A stretch of 59,698 bases of DNA from Candidatus Latescibacterota bacterium (GCA_022826515.1 JAJDUT010000099.1:1-59698); one strand, 5' to 3'; shown: positions 45,137 to 54,344, numbered from the stretch's first letter. Made by a program: numbers and translations. Notes: a model not told the origin generated them from the sequence alone.

Positions 45137-46162
45137 ATGGCCAGACGCAAGCCGTATACAACAGTGAAAAAAGAGAATCCGATTCGAGCTGCGCATGTCC
45201 GTGGCATGGGCGACATCGTCTTCAAGGGGTTCCAGTGTCTGAATAGTGAGTGTCAGGAATTTATCTTCGTCCGCCAAGATGAGCTCGGCGACGACTTTGA
45301 ACTCGTCTGCCCAAGCTGCAAACTACCTATGCGCTCAGGAGACGAGAGTCAGTTTTACGAGTACGAGCTGATAGACCAGAGAGACGACTCTATCATCGAA
45401 GAAGGCACGTTTGCCATTCTGCACGACGACTACATCGCGGAAGCGCAAAAATACAAATACTGCATTATCTGCAATACGATTAAACCGCTCGATTTATTTG
45501 ACCACCACCGCTCTCGCAAGTCAGGACGTCAGGGCGAATGCAGGCTGTGCAAAAAGGAGTACAATTCGATAAAAAACAAAACCCGATTGACGGATCAACA
45601 CCGTGAAGCAGCGCAAAAGCGACGAATGTACCTAGATCTGGCTCCAACTAAGATCAATAGCGAGGAGATCTACAAACGATTTAGCTATCGCTGTTTCAAG
45701 TGCCAAAAAGATCTGCGGAAAGCCGATGCCAAAGAACGGCCTCTCGATCATACATTGCCCCTTTTCTATTTGTGGCCTCTAACAACTAAAAATGCGACGC
45801 TTCTATGTCGCGAACACAATAGCGAAAAATCGAGCCGATGGCCTTCAACCTATTACTCGAACGACGAGCTGAAAAGACTCGCAATCTTAACAGGTATTCA
45901 GTATGAGATACTCGCCGGTCCAGCCCATTATAATCCTACAGCAATTAAAGGCCTCAAGACCGCTGAACAAGTCGATCTCCTACTGGATAAATACTCAGCC
46001 TATATGTCGGAAATTATCGATCTACGAAATCGGATTTTGGAGAGCGAATGCTTTGACTTTTTCACTTATTCCCAAAATATTTCGCCTGATTGGATTTCCC
46101 GCGCCAATCAAGAATACAAACAAAGGAGAACTAGTACAAAACTAAATACTGATGCGACGTAA
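45137..46162 (+). CDS. HNH-family restriction endonuclease with zinc-ribbon domains
   Basis: A 341-residue protein. The N-terminal zinc ribbon has C-x4-C (CLNSEC) and C-x2-C (CPSCK). A second Cys cluster is CIIC...CRLC (about residues 113-145). An HNH-type nuclease core follows: CFKCQ, LDHTLPL as the His motif, then N.TLLCREHNSEKSSRW. HNH nucleases cut DNA with one metal ion; next to a cognate methyltransferase this is best read as the restriction enzyme of a type II system. ATG 45137 has AGAGGA upstream. The gene is visibly more AT-rich than the neighbours and its 3' end overlaps the converging methyltransferase gene by 32 bases. Confidence 0.8.
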   Translation: MARRKPYTTVKKENPIRAAHVRGMGDIVFKGFQCLNSECQEFIFVRQDELGDDFELVCPSCKLPMRSGDESQFYEYELIDQRDDSIIEEGTFAILHDDYIAEAQKYKYCIICNTIKPLDLFDHHRSRKSGRQGECRLCKKEYNSIKNKTRLTDQHREAAQKRRMYLDLAPTKINSEEIYKRFSYRCFKCQKDLRKADAKERPLDHTLPLFYLWPLTTKNATLLCREHNSEKSSRWPSTYYSNDELKRLAILTGIQYEILAGPAHYNPTAIKGLKTAEQVDLLLDKYSAYMSEIIDLRNRILESECFDFFTYSQNISPDWISRANQEYKQRRTSTKLNTDAT

Positions 46163-48818
46163 CCGTTCCCTTGTCACGGATGCCATGCGATTCGCAATGG
46201 GCGACGCTCTCGTCAAAAAAATCCGCCGAACGAAACCACCGTTTACCTAGCTTACATAAGTGAGCTGCCATATCACATTTAATGCTTTTGCCTAAGTGCA
46301 AAACGAAAACACCATTTGCTTTAAGTCGCTCTCTTGCCTGACGCAAAATCGGGATGTATACGTCAAAACTTCGCTTCTGTTGTTCGTCAATAAAAATAGC
46401 TGGGCAGGTGGCAAAGTCGTGCGCAGACCAACCAGCGAACCACAAACGCAACCAGTTAGCGAGATAAAAGCGGGTGCTATCGAAGAAAGGCGGCGATGTA
46501 ATGACGGCATCTAGCTGGTCAATTTCCTGCGGCCACCAACCTGTAGCATCTTGGAATAATACCTTGCCGGGTCGAAAGGCAGAGGGCAAATCTTCTTTTA
46601 AACTCCGCTGCACCTTTGCACGTAGACGGTCAACTAGCCCTCGGTATTCATAGGGACCAGTGGGTTTGTAGGGCGTCAGCGGGTGTGAGCGACGACTAAG
46701 AGCATAGGGGCGATTGCCGTGCAAAATGTGTAGCAGCGAGGCAAACACAAAGTGCTCATCAGGTGTACGCGGCGGCTGGATGTGGAAATAGCGACGGGCC
46801 AAAATGATTTCGTGCAAGGTCCGCACTTCGTAATAGTCGGCAATTTTGCCATTGAATCCAAGCTGCTTGACTTCAGCGATTTCTCGCTCAGTAACCACGT
46901 TATCGACAATAAAATTTTGCACTGTTTCTACAACTGTCTCACAACCCTTTTCGCTGGGACGTTGCACCTTCGCGCTCGCAATGGCAAAAGCAGCCGGGCT
47001 GATCTCAAAACCGTAGGCTAGCTTGTCGGCCAACGCTGCTTCAAATGGAATAGTACCAACGCCTGCAAAAGGATCCAATACGCGCCCCCCGGCCGGAACA
47101 AATGTCTGCACCAAATGATGGGCGATAGCCGGTTTTAGCTTTCCCGGATACGAGCACAGAGAATGCCAAGTGTGCCCCCAGTTGCGTTTTGTAAAGGGTG
47201 CTTGCTGATGTGGCAGGTTTTGCTTGCAGCGCTCCCATTCGGTACGCCAAGTAGGAATCCGTTCTCTTGCTTTTGTATTGTGGTTCCTTAGCCACGAATG
47301 ACACTTAAAAACGAGCAAGGATTGTTTTAACAACATCCCGCCTCTCGATTTGCGTCGTCGCAAAGTCACATCATCCGTTTGCACAAATCCCAAGTCTTGC
47401 AAACACGCGGATAACAACTGATCTACGGGGACGTGGATGCCAGCGTAACACGAGTCGCCAATATCGATTGCTACCGTTGCTTCTGGGGTTAAATGCGAGC
47501 GAATTGCCTGAAAAATATTGGTCATCTCGCTAAAATAACAGGCGATCATGCGGGGAATGCGAGCGTCGTAACCCTCCTGGGCGAGCAGCGCGACAACTTT
47601 CTCCACGTCTGGATGCGACGAAACCGGAGCTTTTGCAACGGTAACATCGTTGATTCCTGCCGTCAAAGAAGCTGCGCGAAATCTCGCTAGATCCCCTTTT
47701 TCCTTTAAACAACGCAAGAACCATAACTCTATCTTTGTGTTGCGAAAGTAATTTGTTCCGTTTACATAAGGTGGGCTAGTTATAACAGTATCGATACCAA
47801 GCGGTGGCACCTCACCCAATGATCGTGCATTTTCACAGATTAGCAGCGGCTCCGTTTGTAGACCGCGTACATCTTCGCGAATATCGTGCGCGATGTGGCT
47901 GATATTCTGGCAGATACCTTCGACCAATGGAACCGTTTGCCGCGCAAGTTCCTTGGGTGTCTTACAACGCAAATCACCCGCTCGTTTCATCCGAGACGCA
48001 GGGACGAGTGCCGCTAAAATCGCAATCGCAATTAAATCCGCTAACATCTGATCCTCAAGGGCGACTTCATCAACCCACGATCTCGCGCACAGAACTTGCT
48101 CGTAAGTCGACTCCGCAAAAAATAGACTGTCGCCAAAGACCTGCGCGTATGCTTGCTGCAATTCGTGATCTCGCGGAAATTTCTCCAAGTGCGTCAGCAC
48201 GTCCTTTGCCTGCATAAGCGCACGTGCCAAGGCCAGCCGCTGAGTTGCTCTCAACCGCCGAACCCGAATTTTAGTCATGCTGATAAATTGCAAGACCGGA
48301 TTTACCTCACAAAAATAGGCTGTTTTGTCGAGTTCGGCGGCGGTGAAAAACGTAGTTCCCGTTCCAGCAAAGGGATCGAGAATTACCCGTGCATCCGGGG
48401 CGTATTTTTGCAAAATAGATGCCACAAATTGCGTCGAATATCCTTCTAAGTACGGATACCAGCGAGCAAACGGTTCTCGGCGTCCACCCTTGAAAGTCAC
48501 AGTCACTGGATCAAATAATTTAGCGTCGACATCCATATTCGGTAGCGAAAGCTGGACGGCGCGTTCTCGGACGAGATGTATCGATTGCTTTAACTGGCGC
48601 AAGCAATACGTGTTTAACGGCAGATCACTCGTTTCCGCTTTCGCCACGAGCTCTCGATAATCACCTCCCAACAACTGACGCATTTCCGCACTGGAGAAGT
48701 CCTTGACACATTCGTATAATTCCTGCGTCTTCTTGCCAAACGCCAAAGTCAACGACCGTTCCTTTGAAGTGGGAGCCGGGAGATTGGGGAAGTAAACAGC
48801 CTTGTATTTTTGACTCAT
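46131..48818 (-). CDS. Double-domain DNA methyltransferase (two fused N4C/N6A methylases)
   Basis: An 895-residue protein with two complete methyltransferase modules. Module 1 has the SAM motif LDPFAGTGT at residues 148-155 and catalytic SPPY at 348-351. Module 2 has LDPFAGVGT at 582-589 and SPPF at 775-778. Both include the family phrase NYF..TKIELWF / RFYLANWLRLWF after the SPP motif. Two fused active sites suit an asymmetric recognition site in which each strand needs its own methylation, as in M.FokI. ATG 48818 follows AAGGAGA by a normal distance; an extension to 48860 is unlikely. It converges on the HNH nuclease gene and is AT-rich, a sign of transfer. Confidence 0.9.
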   Translation of the reverse strand: MSQKYKAVYFPNLPAPTSKERSLTLAFGKKTQELYECVKDFSSAEMRQLLGGDYRELVAKAETSDLPLNTYCLRQLKQSIHLVRERAVQLSLPNMDVDAKLFDPVTVTFKGGRREPFARWYPYLEGYSTQFVASILQKYAPDARVILDPFAGTGTTFFTAAELDKTAYFCEVNPVLQFISMTKIRVRRLRATQRLALARALMQAKDVLTHLEKFPRDHELQQAYAQVFGDSLFFAESTYEQVLCARSWVDEVALEDQMLADLIAIAILAALVPASRMKRAGDLRCKTPKELARQTVPLVEGICQNISHIAHDIREDVRGLQTEPLLICENARSLGEVPPLGIDTVITSPPYVNGTNYFRNTKIELWFLRCLKEKGDLARFRAASLTAGINDVTVAKAPVSSHPDVEKVVALLAQEGYDARIPRMIACYFSEMTNIFQAIRSHLTPEATVAIDIGDSCYAGIHVPVDQLLSACLQDLGFVQTDDVTLRRRKSRGGMLLKQSLLVFKCHSWLRNHNTKARERIPTWRTEWERCKQNLPHQQAPFTKRNWGHTWHSLCSYPGKLKPAIAHHLVQTFVPAGGRVLDPFAGVGTIPFEAALADKLAYGFEISPAAFAIASAKVQRPSEKGCETVVETVQNFIVDNVVTEREIAEVKQLGFNGKIADYYEVRTLHEIILARRYFHIQPPRTPDEHFVFASLLHILHGNRPYALSRRSHPLTPYKPTGPYEYRGLVDRLRAKVQRSLKEDLPSAFRPGKVLFQDATGWWPQEIDQLDAVITSPPFFDSTRFYLANWLRLWFAGWSAHDFATCPAIFIDEQQKRSFDVYIPILRQARERLKANGVFVLHLGKSIKCDMAAHLCKLGKRWFRSADFFDESVAHCESHGIRDKGTVTSHQYLVLY

Positions 48819-48850
48819 GGATTTCGTTCTCCTTTTTTCTGAATAAGTAC

Positions 48851-48873
48851 AAGCTATCATATTATGGTAGCTT
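48851..48873 (-). promoter_or_regulatory. Near-perfect palindrome at the methyltransferase promoter
   Basis: A 23-base palindrome (aagcta...tagctt, one mismatched pair, centre at 48862) lies 33 bases upstream of the methyltransferase ATG. It overlaps a possible -10, TATGAT, on the minus strand (48861-48856). A TTGACA at 48879-48874 is too close to be its -35. It is a candidate operator for autoregulation of the restriction-modification genes; no separate controller gene was found. Confidence 0.45.
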
Positions 48874-49010
48874 TGTCAAAAAATTAATTCATTATTATTA
48901 TAAGAAAATCCAAGCCCAATACCTCATGCTCAACGCCACTTCCCGATCTACTCTCGTCGTCCGTGTAGTCTGCCAGTACACCTGTGCGCCATTGCACATC
49001 AATGCGGCGG

Positions 49011-49171
49011 GCGGCCTAGCGCTCACCGCCCCCCTGCACCTGACCTGGTCCTGCTATCAGCGCGACGACCTCGCCTGTGGCCGCTGCACAAGCTGCCGCA
49101 TGCGCTTGGCAGGCTTTCGCCGTGCCGGTGCTAGCGACCCCTTACCCTACGCCTCTATTCCAAGGAGCTAA
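49011..49171 (+). pseudogene. 3' fragment of queC (right copy B)
   Basis: The last ~50 codons of queC, including the zinc cysteines (CYQRDDLACGRCTSCRMR) and the original end IPRS-stop, without the catalytic half. It runs into AAGGAG, which serves as the ribosome-binding site of the DMFase-like gene at 49175. The repeat continues to 49275 inside that gene. It marks the right border of insert B. The open frame extends upstream to 48764 but that part is not queC. Confidence 0.88.
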
Positions 49172-49174
49172 CCC

Positions 49175-50758
49175 ATGCTAATCGGCTACGTCAGCGACGA
49201 ACGCTACATCGCCCTGCACGACGTGCAGTTCGAAATCGCCAACGAAAACCTGCACATCGAAACCCGCTCGCGGGCCACCGGCGAAGTCTTCGCCGACATC
49301 CCGCCCGGCCCCTACACCGTGACCTTGCAAAAGGACGGCTTCGGCCCCAAGCGCGGACAGATCAACCTCCACCCGGACCGGCCGCACCACTTCCGCTTGC
49401 TCGCGCATCAGTTGCTCGGCTACGCTTGGCCCAAGTGGGTCCAATCGGGCGAACAATCCGAGTTCCGCGTCCACGCGCTCGAAGCCTACCGCCTCGATTT
49501 GTGGCGCTACGGCTGGCAAAAAGAACACATCCGCCCGCTGGGCTGGTTCGACGAGCACGGCCCGCGCGCCACCATGCAGATCACCCCGGATGGCGACTAC
49601 ACCCAGACCGGGGTAATGTGGAACAAGTTTGGCTACACCAGCCCCTCTCACAAACAGTTCGTCACCGCGCCGGAACGCTCTGGCCTGTACTACTTCCACG
49701 CCAAAGGCGAGTCCGGCGCGTTCTTTTCCTTCCCTTGGATCGTCGCCCCAGCCGCCCCCAGCGCGGACATCGCAGTCCTCGCTGCCAACATCAACTGGAA
49801 TGCGTACAACAACTTCGGCGGGCGCTCCAACTACATCCACCCCGACTGCTTTCCGCCCACGCCGACGATCAATGCCCGCTTGGAACTCAAGCGCTACACT
49901 GATCCCGAACACATCAACTACGACGCCGAGGACTATGCTCCCCTGTCCTTCGACCGGCCCGAGCCGATCAACCACATTCCCGAACACGTCGAGATCACCG
50001 ACCCCATCGCGGGACGCGCGGCTTGCCATGTCGCCCCAGCCGAGTGGCGCTTCCTCGGCTGGTTAGAGCGCGAGGGTTATGCTTACGACCTGTACGCCGA
50101 GACCCAATTTCACTTTGGCCAACTCGACCTCGACCAGTACAAAATCCTCATCACCACCACCCACCCCGAGTACTGGTCGCGCAAGATGTACTACGACGTC
50201 AAGGCGTGGGTGCGCGAGCGCGGCGGCAAATTCATGTACTTGGGCGGCAACGGCCTCAACTGCGAGGTGGAACTACTCGACGAGCAGACGATGAAAGTCA
50301 AAAACGGCGACGGGCGCGTCCAGCGAGCCGAGGGCCACGATAGCCGCTTTCACCAGTACAACGAGTCCGAGGCCAACCTGCTTGGCGTGGTCTTTACCCA
50401 TCCGGGCATTATGACGGCCGCACCGTACCAAGTCCTCGCCGCCGACCACTGGATTTTTGCCAACACGGGCGTCAAAAACGGCGATACCTTCGGCGAGGCC
50501 AGCCTGCACGAACGGATCCCCGGCGGAGCCTCCGGCCACGAGACCGACAAAACCTCGCCCTTTTCGCCCCCCGGCACCAAAATCGTCGCTCGCGGCCTCA
50601 ACCCCGACCAAGGCGGCGCAGAAATCGTCCACTACGAGACGGCCAGCGGCGGCGCGGTTTTTTCCGTCGGCTCCATCACCTATCCCGCCTCAATTCTCGT
50701 AGATGAGACCGTCTCGCGCATTACCGCAAACGTCATCGAGCGCTTTGGTGCGGCATAG
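49175..50758 (+). CDS. N,N-dimethylformamidase large-subunit-like protein
   Basis: A 527-residue protein resembling the C-terminal half (DMFA2_C type) of the N,N-dimethylformamidase beta subunit. Typical phrases are ANINWNAYNNFGGRSNY, RFLGWLEREGYAYDLYAE, ILITTTHPEYWSRKMYYDVKAWV.RGGKFMYLGGNG and GAVFSVGSITYPASI. True DMFase hydrolyses dimethylformamide using an iron site; most environmental homologues are uncharacterised amidohydrolase- or glutamine-amidotransferase-like proteins, so the substrate is open. The N-terminal ~80 residues are a beta-sandwich (PPGPYTVTLQKDGF). AAGGAG precedes the ATG. Both ends of the gene are duplicated (44869 and 55966) because inserts B and C landed on either side of it. 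Confidence 0.8.
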   Translation: MLIGYVSDERYIALHDVQFEIANENLHIETRSRATGEVFADIPPGPYTVTLQKDGFGPKRGQINLHPDRPHHFRLLAHQLLGYAWPKWVQSGEQSEFRVHALEAYRLDLWRYGWQKEHIRPLGWFDEHGPRATMQITPDGDYTQTGVMWNKFGYTSPSHKQFVTAPERSGLYYFHAKGESGAFFSFPWIVAPAAPSADIAVLAANINWNAYNNFGGRSNYIHPDCFPPTPTINARLELKRYTDPEHINYDAEDYAPLSFDRPEPINHIPEHVEITDPIAGRAACHVAPAEWRFLGWLEREGYAYDLYAETQFHFGQLDLDQYKILITTTHPEYWSRKMYYDVKAWVRERGGKFMYLGGNGLNCEVELLDEQTMKVKNGDGRVQRAEGHDSRFHQYNESEANLLGVVFTHPGIMTAAPYQVLAADHWIFANTGVKNGDTFGEASLHERIPGGASGHETDKTSPFSPPGTKIVARGLNPDQGGAEIVHYETASGGAVFSVGSITYPASILVDETVSRITANVIERFGAA

Positions 50759-50795
50759 CCAAAGCACCCGTTTGGTTTTATTCTAAGATGCTTTA
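50743..50795 (+). repeat. Left direct-repeat copy C (DMFase-like 3' end + intergenic)
   Basis: 53 bases matching 55966-56019: the last codons (FGAA and stop, ggt/ggc synonymous change), then gccaaagcacccgtttgg, identical in both, then a less conserved stretch ending in gcttta. The aaagca/tgcttt arms could form a weak hairpin. It marks the left border of insert C. Confidence 0.8.
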
Positions 50796-50815
50796 ACCAC
50801 CCGTAGGGAATCTCA

Positions 50816-50977
50816 ATGACGACTAGCAACGCGACGACAAACAACACCGACCTAAACTGGATCGCCAACTACATCTGGGGCATCGCCGACGATGTCTTGC
50901 GCGACCTGTACGTGCGCGGCAAGTACCGCGACGTGATCCTCCCGATGACCGTACTAAGGGCGACGTGCGAGACATGA
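50816..50977 (+). pseudogene. 5' head of a type I methyltransferase gene (hsdM)
   Basis: 53 codons that match the conserved N-terminus of HsdM (LNWIANYIWGIADDVLRDLY, GKYRDVILPMTVLR), then an abrupt change (ATCET) and a stop. A full HsdM is about 500 residues, so only the first tenth is left. A GTAGGGA ribosome-binding site is still present. The helicase gene begins 20 bases later, so hsdM was probably cut by arrival of the helicase or by deletion. Confidence 0.8.
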
Positions 50978-50996
50978 ATCAGGCAACAGCGTACCG

Positions 50997-53837
50997 ATGA
51001 GTGCATCCACTTCATTAGCGGAACTTGATAGAGAAAGAGCAGCCACAATGACAGAAAAAGCAGCCACTAGGATCGAGCCAATCGCAAAGACCGTCCTACC
51101 CGCTCTTGAGGAAGTCGAACGGCGGTGCCTACAGCAGAAACGGGAGCGTCAGGTGCCCTCCATTAGCCGACCTAGTAATGATCAGGAGGCGGCGCTATTC
51201 ATTGCCACAGCCGGGATGTCCCGGATCATATCATCGGAGTTGATCCAGCTCGCGAAGGAACCCTTTGTGGCATATGTCAGGCTTAGCCACAATGGCACGG
51301 AGAAAATCTTCCTCATCTGTCGCAACTACACCCCGACAGGAGTAGAACTGCAGGACATGGAGTTTGCCAGTCGCAATGCCCCAATCGGCAGAGCATCCGC
51401 AGTCGATGTTGGTGAGAATTTTACCTTCACGACGGGCCGCGGTGAGCACATAGTCGAAGTCATCGAGCGTCATACGTTCCGTCCAGTAAAGCGCAAGAAT
51501 TGGGACGCGACAGACAACGAATTCTTCATGGATATCGGCGAGTTCTCCGTACCATCGCTTGCCGCCTGGATGGACCAGCATTCAGAGGTGGCATCTGATG
51601 TGGATGTCCGTGAGGAACTACGTCAGGCCGAACAGGACGAGCTCCGCCAGTTACAAGAGCGGGGGAGGATACGGGAAGGCCGCAGTCGTCAGATAATTCA
51701 AACGATGCAGCTAAGAGACCAAGCAATCCTCGACTCAGTTCAGGACGCGGTCTTTCGGTTGCCGATAAATTCAAGATTTGTCCTGACGGGTGGCCCTGGC
51801 ACCGGAAAGACCACGGTGCTCATACGAAGGATCTCACTGAAGACCAAACCAGAGTTCCTTACAGACGAGGAAAAGGCCACTGCTGCAAAGGTTGGCCTTA
51901 GTGGTGACAGGATTAATGAACTGCTACAAGGCCTAAGGGGGTGGTTGCTGTTCACTCCCTCGGACCTTCTAAAGGTCTATCTGAAGGAGGCACTGAACCG
52001 CGAGGCTATTCCTGCAGCCGATGAGAGGATCCAGACGTGGGGCACTTACCAGCGCAGTCTCGCCCGACCCGAATGTTTTGGTCTGCTAAGGGTTGGGAAT
52101 CGACGCGGTCCGTTCCGATACACGGAGGAGCGGTTGCTGACCGCGAAGACAAATAAGGAGCTACTGGCCTTCGGTGAAGGGTTCAGGGTTTTTCTCCAGG
52201 CAGACGTGGTCGCCAGTCTAGAAGCCAGTGTAGCAGCAACAAGGGGTAACGATCCTTCCTTTGCCAATGCCCTCAGCTCAGCCTTCAACGCAATTAGGGG
52301 GGTGAAGATAGCTGACTTTGAGCCTGAATTGGTGCGTGTGCTCCGTCGATTGGCCATCTACAGGGAAGTGTGTGCCACCGAAAGATCGGTTTTGAGGAGT
52401 GAGCTAGAAGAAATTGCGGAAACTGTACTAACAGGCTCGGAAGTGGTAGCCAGTGTGAACGAGATCGCGGATAAGGCGGAGGCTGAGGGTAGTGCGGAGC
52501 GAGGGATACGCTCTTCCATGGAAGAGGAAGACGAAAGCGAAGAGGATGACCCGTTCGAAGATGACGAACAGATCAGGCCGGGTGATCTGGCAGAAATAAC
52601 AAGCGATGGAGGTGACAGTGTCGTCAGAGCGAAGCGTCACGTTGTTTCAGCCATAAGGGCACACGCTCGAGCCCTGGCCACCGGAAGACGCCCGAGACCA
52701 CTACATCAGGAAATCATCCAAAAAATTGAAGCCCACATCCCCCGTGATGTGGCGCTGCAGCACCTTGGGGAGCGGGTGGTGGAACAGGGTCATGCCCAGC
52801 GATGGACGCGTGGAATAGACTTCCTGCTATCTCATGTTCCCCAAGCCTACAAGCGATACCGGCGGGGGCTCATAGGAAAAGATTCAGCCGGCCAACTGGA
52901 AGGGCACAAGGAAGATCTGATACGGAGTGGTCGTATTTGTGCAGATGAGATCGACCTCCTGCTCTACATCATTACGCGATTTGGTAGGATCGCTCTATCA
53001 ATGGGGCAGAGGGCCCTCCAGACAAACACCGGAAGTAGGCTACTCGAGCGCATGAAGGAGCATCTGTTCGGCCAGATCGTTATCGACGAGGTAACAGATT
53101 TCTCAAGTTACCAAATCGGCTGTATGTATGGCCTCACCCATCCCGACCTTGGGGCGCTGTCCATGGCGGGTGATCTCATGCAACGCGTTGCACCGCGTGG
53201 TCTACAGGCTTGGGATCAGCTAGAAGGCATCATTCCAGAGGTAGCTGTCAGAGAACTGAAGAGGACCTACCGGCAGAGCAGCCGATTGTTGGAGATCGCA
53301 AAGAAACTGTCGAGGTCTGCGACTGGTGAACAACCGGCTTTAGAATCAGCGTATCGTAGCGAGGAGATTATGCCTGCTCCACTGTTATTCCAACACGAGG
53401 GCGATTCGGAGCTGCATGGTGGTTGGATCGTCGAGAGAATCCTTGAGATCTATGCCGTCGGCAACTCACTCCCGTCCATCGCGGTGTGCGTACCGAATGA
53501 ACGCGAGATCGACCAAGCTTATGATCTGATTGCTGTCCGTCTATCGGAACATGGAATCCAAGCCGAGAAGTGTCCTGAAGGGAAGATCGGAGATGGTCAG
53601 CGTGTTCGTGTCTTCAGTGTCGACTACCTGAAGGGCTTGGAGTTCGAGGGTGTCTTCCTCCTCGATATCGACATGATCGAGACAGAACGTCCCGACCTAG
53701 TCGACAAGTTCCTATACGTAGCCATAACGCGTGCAGCTCTCTTCCTCGGAGTTACCACCAGAAAGCGACTCCCAAAGTGTCTCCTCTCTGTAGAGGAGGC
53801 GTTCGAAAGAGCTACCTGGGCAGACTACGCTGCTTGA
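50997..53837 (+). CDS. UvrD/HelD-like superfamily 1 helicase
   Basis: A 946-residue protein. Residues 1-240 form an unrecognised N-terminal domain with a coiled-coil-like stretch (ELRQAEQDELRQLQERGRIREG). The SF1 ATPase starts with a Q-motif-like segment (RDQAILDSVQ) and a Walker A, GGPGTGKTT, ending at Lys271. A long acidic insertion (about 500-525, EEEDESEEDDPFEDDEQ) splits the helicase core. Walker B is IDEVTD (697-701), and the C-terminal half has the UvrD/HelD pattern (RTYRQS, FSVDYLKGLEFEGVFLLD, LYVAITRAA). Codon use is less GC-rich than the neighbours, which suggests acquisition. It may be a stand-alone defence helicase or a repair/transcription-recycling factor; this cannot be settled here. 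Confidence 0.82.
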   Translation: MSASTSLAELDRERAATMTEKAATRIEPIAKTVLPALEEVERRCLQQKRERQVPSISRPSNDQEAALFIATAGMSRIISSELIQLAKEPFVAYVRLSHNGTEKIFLICRNYTPTGVELQDMEFASRNAPIGRASAVDVGENFTFTTGRGEHIVEVIERHTFRPVKRKNWDATDNEFFMDIGEFSVPSLAAWMDQHSEVASDVDVREELRQAEQDELRQLQERGRIREGRSRQIIQTMQLRDQAILDSVQDAVFRLPINSRFVLTGGPGTGKTTVLIRRISLKTKPEFLTDEEKATAAKVGLSGDRINELLQGLRGWLLFTPSDLLKVYLKEALNREAIPAADERIQTWGTYQRSLARPECFGLLRVGNRRGPFRYTEERLLTAKTNKELLAFGEGFRVFLQADVVASLEASVAATRGNDPSFANALSSAFNAIRGVKIADFEPELVRVLRRLAIYREVCATERSVLRSELEEIAETVLTGSEVVASVNEIADKAEAEGSAERGIRSSMEEEDESEEDDPFEDDEQIRPGDLAEITSDGGDSVVRAKRHVVSAIRAHARALATGRRPRPLHQEIIQKIEAHIPRDVALQHLGERVVEQGHAQRWTRGIDFLLSHVPQAYKRYRRGLIGKDSAGQLEGHKEDLIRSGRICADEIDLLLYIITRFGRIALSMGQRALQTNTGSRLLERMKEHLFGQIVIDEVTDFSSYQIGCMYGLTHPDLGALSMAGDLMQRVAPRGLQAWDQLEGIIPEVAVRELKRTYRQSSRLLEIAKKLSRSATGEQPALESAYRSEEIMPAPLLFQHEGDSELHGGWIVERILEIYAVGNSLPSIAVCVPNEREIDQAYDLIAVRLSEHGIQAEKCPEGKIGDGQRVRVFSVDYLKGLEFEGVFLLDIDMIETERPDLVDKFLYVAITRAALFLGVTTRKRLPKCLLSVEEAFERATWADYAA

Positions 53838-54043
53838 AGGCTAATGCACCTCGACCTGTACCCGACGACCCGACGGCAGCCCCAAAGCTGATGCGATACG
53901 TGCCTTGGTTAGCGAAGGAGTGAGCCGCACCGGTACTTGATGATATGTCACCCACGTAAGTGAGTCGATCTTGTATTATACTCGTAAGAATCATATTATC
54001 AATGAGTTATGTAAATTGTTTTTACTTGACGGGTACTTGACGG

Positions 54044-54124
54044 ATGACTACAGACACCACCGAACGCGGCCTTGGACGCCTCATCTGCACACCCCTAGCT
54101 GACCATCCCTGTGACCCGTCGTGA
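54044..54124 (+). pseudogene. 5' head of a type I restriction gene (hsdR), copy 1
   Basis: 26 codons (MTTDTTERGLGRLICTPLADHP...) resembling the HsdR start TSERGLERLICTALTGHP found at 55694, then a stop. It is preceded by a tandem 11-bp direct repeat (tacttgacggg, 54023-54043). The 206 bases between the helicase and this head hold no gene; an AT-rich stretch near 53970-54020 (ttgtattatactcg) may be a promoter. Confidence 0.7.
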
Positions 54125-54344
54125 AATCGATCACTTGCGCGAGTACTTGACCCGCCTAATCGCCGATGTCGTCACCGGCAAGCTCGACGTACGCGAGGCG
54201 GTGGCTGAACTGCCGGAAGTGGACCCGCTTGCGGAAGACGACTTGGACGGTACAATCCATGATAGGGAGAATTCAAATCTCGGAGAACTCGACGTCGAGG
54301 AATCGGCAGAAGAGTACACAATTAAAAAGGAGATGCCCTTATGA
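54111..54344 (+). CDS. Small acidic protein upstream of a DUF433 antitoxin
   Basis: A 77-residue acidic protein (TRREIDHLREYLTRLIADVVTGKLDVREAV) with a helical N-terminus and an acidic tail; no named family. GTG start inside the hsdR head. The last residues overlap the ATG of the DUF433 gene by 4 bases (ATGA), so expression is coupled. A relic of the same tail precedes the second DUF433 gene (54979-55030). A third component of the toxin-antitoxin unit or a transcription regulator are both possible. Confidence 0.5.
   Translation: MTRREIDHLREYLTRLIADVVTGKLDVREAVAELPEVDPLAEDDLDGTIHDRENSNLGELDVEESAEEYTIKKEMPL

Noticed and set aside
48874..48879. TTGACA as the -35 of the methyltransferase promoter
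   Set aside because: The nearest -10 (TATGAT) is only 12 bases away and a 17-base spacing lands on tagctt, so it is probably fortuitous.
48764..49171. An intact 135-residue gene before the DMFase-like gene
   Set aside because: Only its last ~50 codons are meaningful and they are a duplicate queC tail; the upstream part overlaps the methyltransferase promoter region.
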